Shown: one piece after another, positions 34,360 to 42,637 of the stretch
How the letters are laid out: every line of letters begins with the position of its first letter
Numbering within the stretch: position 1 is the first letter of the stretch
Source: Prevotella brunnea
Lineage (GTDB): Bacteria; Bacteroidota; Bacteroidia; Bacteroidales; Bacteroidaceae
Assembly: GCF_008016795.1 (NCBI RefSeq)
Contig: NZ_SDIK01000101.1
Span: 1 to 42,637, forward strand
Direction: 5' to 3'
Length of the DNA: 42,637 nucleotides
Program-made: the position numbers and the translations under genes
Notes under the pieces: model-generated
Databases searched by the model: none
What the model was told of the DNA's origin: nothing
What the model saw: only the letters and a program-made list of their open reading frames with translations

Positions 34360-35529
34360 ATGGAAAAACAAAACGATAAAAAATCTTCTACCGTGAGAAA
34401 ACGAACCCTGCCCAATGGCGTGATGTGTTTGCTGATTATTCTTTTCTTGTTCGGTGGGATAGGATGGAAAATGGGTGTCGCCCCGATGTTGAACACCATC
34501 ATGCACACAGCTCACGACCTGTTGCTCAACACATGTTTTTATCTGATGGCCATCTGTGTGCTCACGGGAGCGCTGGGCAAACTCTTTGTTGAGTTTGGGG
34601 TAGTGGATTTGATAGAGAAGTTGCTTCGTCCGCTCATGCGTCCTTTGTTTCATTTGCCCGGCGTAGCTTCTTTGGGTGCAGTTTTGACCTTCCTTTCCGA
34701 CAATCCCGCCATTATTACGCTTGCTCATGATAAGCACTTTAGTGGATATTTCAAGAAGTTTCAATATATCTCCCTGACCAATTTTGGAACTGCTTTTGGA
34801 ATGGGACTTATCGTTATCGTGTTTATGCTCGGTCATGGCTACTTCGTGGAACCGTTCATCGGCTTTTGCGGTGCCTGCATAGGATGTATTGTTTCCACGC
34901 GATGTATGCAATATTTTGTGCTGAAGTCTTATCCACAGTATGCCACGGAGAATGCGTTGAGCTCTGAATGTTTTGAAAAACAGGTGGAACGACCTGTACA
35001 CGAAGAGGAAAAATCGGTGTTTTTGCGTACACTGAATTCCCTACTCGATGGCGGAAAGTCAGGAGTGGAAGTAGGAGTATCTATCATTCCCGGAGTGCTG
35101 ATAATCTCCACGCTCGTTATGATTCTTACTTTCGGACCGAGTGCCGATGGTAGTTTCACGGGAAAGGCCTATGAGGGAATTGCCATTTTGCCAGAGGTGG
35201 CCAACAAGCTCAATTGGTTGCTTGAGCCACTGTTTGGATTCTCTGACCCACATCAGGTCGCCTTCCCCATTACCGCTCTTGGAGCCGTGGGTGCCGCATT
35301 GAGTTTAGTTCCCAATTTTGTGGCACAGGGCTGGATTGATGGTAATGCCATTGCCGTGTTTACGGGGATTGGCATGTGTTGGAGTGGATTTCTCAGCACC
35401 CATACTGCCATGCTCGACACGATAGGGTATCGCGAACTGACATCGAAAGCCATCCTCTCGCATACTATCGGTGGTTTGGCAGCGGCACTTGTCGCACATT
35501 GGATTTATCTGCTCTATGTGCTGATTTAG
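34360..35529 (+). CDS. Nucleoside-recognition (Gate) domain membrane protein
   Basis: This 389-residue inner-membrane protein has about 8 hydrophobic segments (for example 22-40, 52-72, 145-165, 172-190, 240-258 and 345-388). The pattern with GVASLGAVLTFLSDNPAIITLAHD and GFLSTHTAMLDTIGYREL resembles the nucleoside-recognition or spore-maturation (SpmA/B-like) membrane family; I recall related proteins labelled CD0519/CD1768 family. The substrate is unknown. It is a single gene, 193 bp from the divergent secreted-protein gene, with no clear -7 box. The repeated histidines are noted, without assigning a role. Confidence 0.72.
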   Translation: MEKQNDKKSSTVRKRTLPNGVMCLLIILFLFGGIGWKMGVAPMLNTIMHTAHDLLLNTCFYLMAICVLTGALGKLFVEFGVVDLIEKLLRPLMRPLFHLPGVASLGAVLTFLSDNPAIITLAHDKHFSGYFKKFQYISLTNFGTAFGMGLIVIVFMLGHGYFVEPFIGFCGACIGCIVSTRCMQYFVLKSYPQYATENALSSECFEKQVERPVHEEEKSVFLRTLNSLLDGGKSGVEVGVSIIPGVLIISTLVMILTFGPSADGSFTGKAYEGIAILPEVANKLNWLLEPLFGFSDPHQVAFPITALGAVGAALSLVPNFVAQGWIDGNAIAVFTGIGMCWSGFLSTHTAMLDTIGYRELTSKAILSHTIGGLAAALVAHWIYLLYVLI

Positions 35530-35633
35530 CCCATTGTAATAGTTGAAACGAAATAACGATAATCATCAAGTGGGAATTTGTTTCATTTGACGGAATAATT
35601 CGCCTTGCCTGCCGGCTTAATGCGCCCCTTTTC

Positions 35634-35664
35634 TTTGTTGATTGGCTCTTTTTCCGTATCTTTG
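35634..35664 (+). promoter_or_regulatory. gpmI promoter
   Basis: -33 TTTG at 35634-35637 and -7 TATCTTTG at 35657-35664, spaced exactly 19 bp. The transcript leader to the ATG at 35704 is about 34 nt. Confidence 0.9.
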
Positions 35665-35703
35665 CAAATGATAAATAGGTATTCAATAAGAAAAAGATAA
35701 ATT

Positions 35704-37224
35704 ATGGCAAAAAAAGCACTTCTGATGATTCTCGATGGATGGGGAATCGGAGAACATGGTAAAGGAGATGTAATCTATAACACCCCGACACCTTATCTTG
35801 ATTACTTGAACGCAATATCCTCCCACTCTTACTTGTTGGCTTCAGGCGAAAACGTAGGTTTACCTGACGGACAGATGGGCAATTCGGAAGTGGGACACCT
35901 TAATATCGGTGCCGGAAGAGTGGTTTATCAGGACCTCGTGAAGATTAACAAAGCATGTACAAGTGGAGAAATCCTAAAGAACCCTGAAATTGTTAATGCC
36001 TACAGCTATGCAAAGAAAACCGGGAAGAAACTCCACTTGATGGGTTTGACGTCCAACGGCGGTGTCCATTCTTCCTTGGAGCACCTTTGTAAGTTGATAG
36101 AAATAGGAAAAGAATACGACCTGAGGGATGTGTTTGTTCACTGTTTTATGGATGGACGCGATACAGACCCGAAGAGTGGAGCGGGCTTCATTGCCGACGT
36201 ACAAAAAGTCTGCAATGCCAATAATGCCCATATCGCATCTGTTATCGGTCGCTTCTACGCCATGGACAGGGATAAACGGTGGAACAGAGTCAAGGAGGCA
36301 TACGACTTGCTTGTTGAAGGAAAAGGAAAACAAGCTGCGGATATGGTGAAAGCCATAGAGGAAAGTTATGCAAACGACGTAACCGATGAGTTTATATTGC
36401 CGATTCATAACTCCACGGTGAATGGAACGATAGCGGAAGGAGATGTGGTTATCTTCTTCAATTTCCGCAACGACCGAGCCAAAGAACTGACAACAGTTCT
36501 TACGCAAAAGGATATGCCCGGGGAAGGCATGAAGACCATTAAGGATTTGCAATATTATTGCATGACACCATACGACGCGAGCTTCACGGGTGTTCACATC
36601 TTGTTCCCGAAGGAAAATGTTTCCAACACTTTGGCAGAGCATCTCAGTTCTTTGGGCAAGAAACAATTGCACACTGCTGAAACAGAGAAGTATGCACACG
36701 TTACATTCTTCTTCAATGGTGGACGTGAAGAGCCTTTTGAGGGCGAGGATAGGATACTCGTGGCTTCACCCAAAGTGGCTACCTACGACCTCAAACCGGA
36801 AATGAGCGCGTATGAAGTAAAGGATAAATTGGTGGAAGCAATCAACACGAGTAAGTATGACTTTATCGTTGTGAACTTTGCCAATGGCGACATGGTGGGT
36901 CATACAGGTGTAATAAACGCCATAGCCAAAGCTGTTCACGCTGTGGATAACTGTGTGAGAGAGGTTATTGAGGCAGCCAAAGCCAACGACTATGAAGCTA
37001 TCATCATTGCCGACCATGGAAATGCCGACAATGCGTTGAATGGCGACGGTTCACCCAATACGGCTCACTCATTGAATCCGGTTCCGTTTATCTATGTAAC
37101 GGATAACAATTCCGCGAAAGTTAAGCCGGGACGCTTGGCAGACGTGGCTCCTTCCATCCTGCATATCATGGGATTGGAACAGCCTGAGGAGATGACCGGT
37201 GAGTGTTTGATAGAAGATAAATAA
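35704..37224 (+). CDS. gpmI: 2,3-bisphosphoglycerate-independent phosphoglycerate mutase
   Basis: GpmI interconverts 3- and 2-phosphoglycerate in glycolysis using two manganese ions. The 506 residues are standard. Metal ligands and the catalytic serine are visible: D11 in LDGWGIGEH and S61 in [16 protein letters not shown], the DGRDTDP signature, [12 protein letters not shown] (D and H ligands) and the closing DHGNADN motif. The [11 protein letters not shown] segment marks the phosphatase-fold subdomain. It has a near-consensus promoter and a terminator hairpin after the stop, so it is mainly monocistronic, with some possible readthrough into ung. Confidence 0.98.
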   Translation: MAKKALLMILDGWGIGEHGKGDVIYNTPTPYLDYLNAISSHSYLLASGENVGLPDGQMGNSEVGHLNIGAGRVVYQDLVKINKACTSGEILKNPEIVNAYSYAKKTGKKLHLMGLTSNGGVHSSLEHLCKLIEIGKEYDLRDVFVHCFMDGRDTDPKSGAGFIADVQKVCNANNAHIASVIGRFYAMDRDKRWNRVKEAYDLLVEGKGKQAADMVKAIEESYANDVTDEFILPIHNSTVNGTIAEGDVVIFFNFRNDRAKELTTVLTQKDMPGEGMKTIKDLQYYCMTPYDASFTGVHILFPKENVSNTLAEHLSSLGKKQLHTAETEKYAHVTFFFNGGREEPFEGEDRILVASPKVATYDLKPEMSAYEVKDKLVEAINTSKYDFIVVNFANGDMVGHTGVINAIAKAVHAVDNCVREVIEAAKANDYEAIIIADHGNADNALNGDGSPNTAHSLNPVPFIYVTDNNSAKVKPGRLADVAPSILHIMGLEQPEEMTGECLIEDK

Positions 37225-37239
37225 GTTTAGTATGATGGT

Positions 37240-37285
37240 CAGCCCTATCTTCCATGTTTGATGGATGGGGCTGCGTTATTTTATT
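37240..37285 (+). terminator. Terminator after gpmI
   Basis: CAGCCC at 37240-37245 pairs with GGGCTG at 37268-37273, extended inward with a bulge (TATCTTCCAT / ATGGATGG). It is followed by the T-rich CGTTATTTTATTC. It covers the TTG at 37258 and favours the ung start at 37291. Confidence 0.75.
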
Positions 37286-37290
37286 CAAAA

Positions 37291-37953
37291 ATGGTTTCTA
37301 TCGAAAAGTCATGGAAAGAGGCACTGCAAAAAGAATTTAGCAAGCCTTATTTCCTGCAACTGACCGAAAATATTCACCGAGAATATAGGGAAACAACTTG
37401 TTATCCTCCCGGAAAATTGATTTTTAACGCTTTCAATCTTTGTCCGTTTGATGACGTGAAAGTGGTTATTCTCGGACAAGACCCTTATCATGAACCCGGT
37501 CAGGCGATGGGTTTGAGCTTTTCCGTTCCGGAAGGGACGATGTTACCCCCCTCACTCATTAACATATACAAGGAGATAGAATTAGATATGGGAAAGCCCG
37601 TAGTCAAGACCGGCGACTTGACACGCTGGGCAAAACAAGGCATTTTGCTGCTCAATGCCACTCTGACGGTTCGCGCTCATCTTGCGAATAGTCATCAACG
37701 GTTGGGGTGGGCTAACTTTACGGACGCAGCTATCAAGGCTTTAAGCGAACATCGGGAAAACATTGTCTTCATGCTGTGGGGTGGTTTTGCTCGTTCCAAG
37801 AAGTATCTTATCGATGCTTCGCGACATTTCATCTTGGAATCGGTTCATCCTTCGCCATTATCTGCCAATAGAGGAGGCTGGTTTGGTCAGCATCAATTTT
37901 CCCGCTGCAATGATTATTTGATGTCAAAGGGCATTGAACCCATTGTTTGGTAA
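37291..37953 (+). CDS. ung: Uracil-DNA glycosylase (family 1)
   Basis: Ung removes uracil from DNA as the first step of base-excision repair. The 220 residues carry the family motifs: LGQDPYH with catalytic D64, AMGLSFSVP, NAFNLCPFDD, LLLNATLTV and the HPSPLSANRG loop that reads the minor groove, ending in the Trp-containing C-terminus. Taking ATG 37291 places the catalytic Asp at 64, the same number as in E. coli, and gives a full N-terminus; the longer TTG frame at 37258 lies in the gpmI terminator hairpin. It ends in a hairpin at 37972-37993. Confidence 0.96.
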   Translation: MVSIEKSWKEALQKEFSKPYFLQLTENIHREYRETTCYPPGKLIFNAFNLCPFDDVKVVILGQDPYHEPGQAMGLSFSVPEGTMLPPSLINIYKEIELDMGKPVVKTGDLTRWAKQGILLLNATLTVRAHLANSHQRLGWANFTDAAIKALSEHRENIVFMLWGGFARSKKYLIDASRHFILESVHPSPLSANRGGWFGQHQFSRCNDYLMSKGIEPIVW

Positions 37954-37971
37954 TGTTTTTTTTGTTTAGAA

Positions 37972-37993
37972 AAACACGATAATAATCGTGTTT
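37972..37993 (+). terminator. Terminator-like hairpin after ung
   Basis: AAACACGAT (37972-37980) and ATCGTGTTT (37985-37993) are perfect complements around AATA. The T run is short (CTTATCT follows), so strength is moderate. Confidence 0.65.
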
Positions 37994-38008
37994 CTTATCT
38001 CATTGTTG

Positions 38009-38016
38009 TAACTTTG
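38009..38016 (+). promoter_or_regulatory. -7 element of the DUF3109 gene
   Basis: TAACTTTG at 38009-38016 is 52 bp before the ATG at 38068. No TTTG stands 19-20 bp upstream. Confidence 0.55.
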
Positions 38017-38067
38017 CAGCCGAAAAAATAAATCATTTATCTCGGATTTCAACATAAAGTTACGCCG

Positions 38068-38703
38068 ATGAGTAGAATGTCCATGATGCCTATATTGCAG
38101 ATAGGCAATGTACTTGTTTCTCCCGACATCATTACGGAGATGTTTTGTTGCGATTTGGATGTCTGCAAAGGCATCTGCTGTGTTGAGGGAGATGCCGGCG
38201 CACCGGTTTCTCTTGAGGAAATTGGCGCGATAGAGAATATGGTTGATAGTGTTTGGGACGACTTGTCGGCTTCTGCTCAATCGGTTATCGACAGGCAGGG
38301 TGTTGCTTACACTGATGGTGAAGGCGACTTGGTGACAAGCATCGTGAGTGGAAAGGATTGCGTGTTTACATGCTATGAGAACGGCTGTTGTCTGTGTGCG
38401 TTGGAACGTTCATACCGAATGGGGAGAAGTAAGTTTGTAAAGCCCATCTCATGTGCTCTTTATCCCATTCGCTTAAAAGAGTTCGACACAGGTTTGATAG
38501 GTATAAATTACCATCGCTGGGATGTTTGCAAGGCTGCCGTAGAGAAGGGAAAGGCTTTGGGACTCCCTATATACAAGTTCTTGCGCGAACCATTAATCAG
38601 GCGGTTTGGTATGGAATGGTATCAAGAACTTGAAGAAGTTGCAGAACAGATGTTACATTCCTCAGAGCCATCTCCGGATTCCGACTTCGCTCCGGCCGTT
38701 TAG
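38068..38703 (+). CDS. Cysteine-rich DUF3109 family protein
   Basis: The 211 residues match the DUF3109 family of Bacteroidota, whose function is unknown. Twelve cysteines are concentrated in motifs: C27, C28, C33, C37, C38 (CCDLDVCKGICC), C98, C102, C107, C108, C110 (CVFTCYENGCCLC), C129 (SCALYP) and C154. The layout recalls YkgJ-type CxxxCxxCC proteins thought to bind Zn or Fe-S, which is inference. There is no signal peptide, so it is cytosolic. Start could also be Met at 38083 (residue 6 or 7), nearer the family start MxxIGNVLVSPD. It converges with the AraC-type gene. Confidence 0.85.
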   Translation: MSRMSMMPILQIGNVLVSPDIITEMFCCDLDVCKGICCVEGDAGAPVSLEEIGAIENMVDSVWDDLSASAQSVIDRQGVAYTDGEGDLVTSIVSGKDCVFTCYENGCCLCALERSYRMGRSKFVKPISCALYPIRLKEFDTGLIGINYHRWDVCKAAVEKGKALGLPIYKFLREPLIRRFGMEWYQELEEVAEQMLHSSEPSPDSDFAPAV

Positions 38704-38725
38704 GATAAGGTGAAAGTCCTACGGT

Positions 38726-39592
38726 TCAGTTCTTTCTGTATCCTGATGGGCTTTCACCATAGTGTTCCTTGAAGTACTTTCCAAATGCACTTTGGTTCGG
38801 AAAGTTAAGAGTTTCGGCAATTTGCTTGATACTTTTCTTGCTATTTTTCAATAATACGCGAATTTCACGCATCACATAATAGTCAATCCAGCTTCCCGGA
38901 GTGCGTTTACTGGCAGCTTTTACCGTTTCAGAAAGATATTTTGGTGTTATGCAAAGCTGTTCTGCATACCATCCCAGTCTGCGCTCTTTACGAAAGTTCT
39001 TCTCTACCAATGTGATAAAATCAGAAAAGATTACCTCCGCTCTGTTTTTCCCTCCGGTTTCTACCTGTTGCATGTGATAGACGATGTTTAGCAAGTCATA
39101 GATTAGTACTTTTAAGATAGAAGCAATCAGGTCGCGTCTGTAATGATGTGTGGTGTCTTTTATCTTCAGCTTTAAGATTCTGACATAGGACAAAAGCTGT
39201 TTGGCCTGCTTATCCTCCAAGTGAAAGACCGGATGTTGGCGTGCAAACAAGAATAAGGTGGACAGTAAACTAACACCGCTTACTATTTCCTGAAGGTAGT
39301 TATAAGATAAGACCAAAACCACCATCTCAGCGTTGCATGCTGTCTTAATATCTCCCAAGACTTGTCCTTTCGGAAGTATGAAAACATCTCCCGAACCCAA
39401 TGTGTGCTGTTCAGTGTCATCGGTATAACTGATGTTTCCTTTTGTGCAGATACCGAGCACCAAGCAGTTCAATCGAGATGTTTCCAGCAGATGGGGCACT
39501 CCCGTAGTGCTGTCATACAGCAGGAGTTCGTTGTCCACGTTGTATATGGCTGAAAACTCCTGTTCTACTTGCTTCACATTAATTTCTCTCAT
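38726..39592 (-). CDS. AraC-family transcriptional regulator
   Basis: This 288-residue regulator has a cupin-like N-terminal sensor domain (about 10-150, with LEFSAIYNVDNELLLYDS-like start and GDVFILPKGQVLGDI) and a C-terminal AraC DNA-binding domain. The last 100 residues show both helix-turn-helix units: WYAEQLCITPKYLSETVKAASKRTPGSWIDYYV and KKSIKQIAETLNFPNQSAFGKYFKEHYGESPSGYR. AraC members usually act as ligand-dependent activators; no ligand or target is apparent. It has a good promoter (TATTTTTG, TTTG at 19 bp) and stands alone. Its own gene converges with the DUF3109 gene, 22 bp apart. Confidence 0.92.
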   Translation of the reverse strand: MREINVKQVEQEFSAIYNVDNELLLYDSTTGVPHLLETSRLNCLVLGICTKGNISYTDDTEQHTLGSGDVFILPKGQVLGDIKTACNAEMVVLVLSYNYLQEIVSGVSLLSTLFLFARQHPVFHLEDKQAKQLLSYVRILKLKIKDTTHHYRRDLIASILKVLIYDLLNIVYHMQQVETGGKNRAEVIFSDFITLVEKNFRKERRLGWYAEQLCITPKYLSETVKAASKRTPGSWIDYYVMREIRVLLKNSKKSIKQIAETLNFPNQSAFGKYFKEHYGESPSGYRKN

Positions 39593-39622
39593 ATCCTAAC
39601 CCAATGATATTGCGTTTAAATG

Positions 39623-39653
39623 CAAAAATACGGATATTTTTATAATAACCAAA
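39623..39653 (-). promoter_or_regulatory. Promoter of the AraC-family gene
   Basis: On the minus strand, -33 TTTG (39650-39653) and -7 TATTTTTG (39623-39630) are 19 bp apart. The ATG is at 39592, a leader of about 25 nt. Confidence 0.8.
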
Positions 39654-39812
39654 GTTTTTTGCCAATTTAGATGATTAACATTCGGTAAAAGACTTCTCTT
39701 TCGGAAGAAGAGCAGAATGTTGCACCTTGTCGCGTATTATTCTATAAGAAAGATTGCTTCTTTCCAAAAGAGGAGTCGTTGTTTCAGCCTATGAAAGTTC
39801 TGCTGTAAGAGG

Positions 39813-41849
<2,037 letters not shown>

Positions 41850-42166
41850 TTAATAACAGTACAAAATGCCCATTCACGTTCAGAGAAACACAACATTTGG
41901 TTGATGATGTGGGCGTTTCTCGAACTTGTGAGGCTGTTCATGTTCTTTTTGGGGTGAGTTGAAGGAAAATAATCCGGCAAAGAAGAAACGCCGGATTGGA
42001 TTCATGAAATGATTTGCCATGATGAAAAGTAGATGTAAGAAACGGCTAAAGTGATATGTGCTGACACGAAAACCCTATGCAGTTGTTCTGTGATGATATG
42101 TCATAATGATGTCGTTTTCGGGCATGAAAACAGAATGTGAATTTGATGAATGGACTGTTGATTTGC

Positions 42167-42247
42167 AAAAGCTTAGCTTTCACGTTGCAAAAGCTTAGCT
42201 TTTAGGATGCAAAAGCTTAGCTTTTGGGATGCAATACCTAAGCTTTT
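42167..42247. repeat. 22-bp-period palindromic array 4 (4 units)
   Basis: Units start at 42167, 42189, 42211 and 42233, exactly 22 bp apart. The first three carry the perfect core AGCTTAGCT (AAAAGCTTAGCTTT), the fourth is AATACCTAAGCTTTT. The 5' flank AATGGACTGTTGATTTGC matches array 3. The 3' flank 42313-42350 matches 33023-33060 of array 3 at 29 of 38 positions, both starting exactly 80 bp from the start of the last unit. Confidence 0.92.
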
Positions 42248-42637
42248 AAAATGGCTTTGTAAGTCGCTGTAAATCAATAAGTTTTTTAGATGGATGTCGA
42301 AAGTGTGGAAACGAGCGGTTTATACCATCGGTTTCACATCCGTTTTGTTTGCAATCTCACGCAAAGGTCTCTATAATAAAATGAATACATTTGTCCCCGT
42401 GGCGGGGTGGGATTGCAACAATTGGATGCGACTTGTCGGAGCAGATTGTGCGTTAGGGATAAGTTCAGTGAAGGATTGGCTTCCACCGAATATCAATGCA
42501 GGCTCGCAGTTGGGGCAAACTCTGTGTTCTGTTCGTCATGAAAGTGATGTGTAAAAGAAGATTCGTGCTTGTTATCCATTCAAATTGTGGGCGGACCGGC
42601 TATTTGGCTAACCGAATTTATGGCTCAGTAGAAAATC

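Noticed and set aside
37258..37290. Earlier TTG start for ung
   Set aside because: It lies inside the gpmI terminator hairpin and would shift the catalytic Asp from residue 64 to 75.
42294..42554. 86-codon frame at the array 4 flank
   Set aside because: It overlaps the repeated flank, where the array 3 copy is not open in the matching frame as far as I can see, and it has no recognisable features.

Overview
The window reads as a chromosomal segment of a Bacteroidota bacterium, most likely a Prevotellaceae member. The support is: SusC/SusD pairs, the Bacteroidota -33/-7 promoter signature (TTTG, about 19-20 bp, TAnnTTTG) upstream of many genes, few Shine-Dalgarno sequences, a BlaR1-type M56 peptidase fused to a TonB C-terminal domain, and secreted proteins ending in the YDLSGRK / GIYIVNGKK tails usual in Prevotella. 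The genus is inference; no rRNA or tRNA gene is visible.

Layout: 0.5-5.1 kb holds rimP-nusA-infB. 5.3-10.6 kb is a suf iron-sulfur operon, sufB-x-sufC-sufD-sufS, with a small secreted protein (x) inserted after sufB. 10.6-13.8 kb carries a small hypothetical gene, rnhB with a WYL regulator, and dusB. 13.9-17.1 kb is leftward: a secreted TPR protein and a blaI/M56-TonB sensor pair. 17.5-20.3 kb is leftward housekeeping: rbfA with a LolC/E-type permease, and aroQ with an O-methyltransferase, divergent from xerD. 21.5-24.3 kb is an M16 protease. 24.9-32.6 kb is a nutrient-uptake locus: SusC, SusD, a Calx-beta-like lipoprotein and an M6 metalloprotease, with no glycan-degrading enzyme, so peptide uptake is the more likely job. 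33.3-42.6 kb carries a secreted hypothetical protein, a nucleoside-recognition membrane protein, gpmI, ung, a Cys-rich DUF3109 protein, an AraC-type regulator and gyrB.

The most unusual structure is non-coding. Four intergenic regions (near 19-99, 17313-17393, 32877-32957 and 42167-42247) each hold exactly four units of a near-palindromic 15-mer, consensus AAAAGSTWASCTTTT, at an exact 22-bp period. Each array has its own homogenised core variant, and at least three share a diverged 3' flank at a fixed offset. I do not recognise this family. The 22-bp period (about two helical turns) suggests a protein-binding array or a structured mobile or intergenic element.

Other regulatory structure: paired TACGAA-N3-TTCGTA dyads at the blaI promoter, a terminator-like hairpin in the rimP leader, a probably leaderless dusB, and abutting divergent -7 elements between aroQ and xerD.
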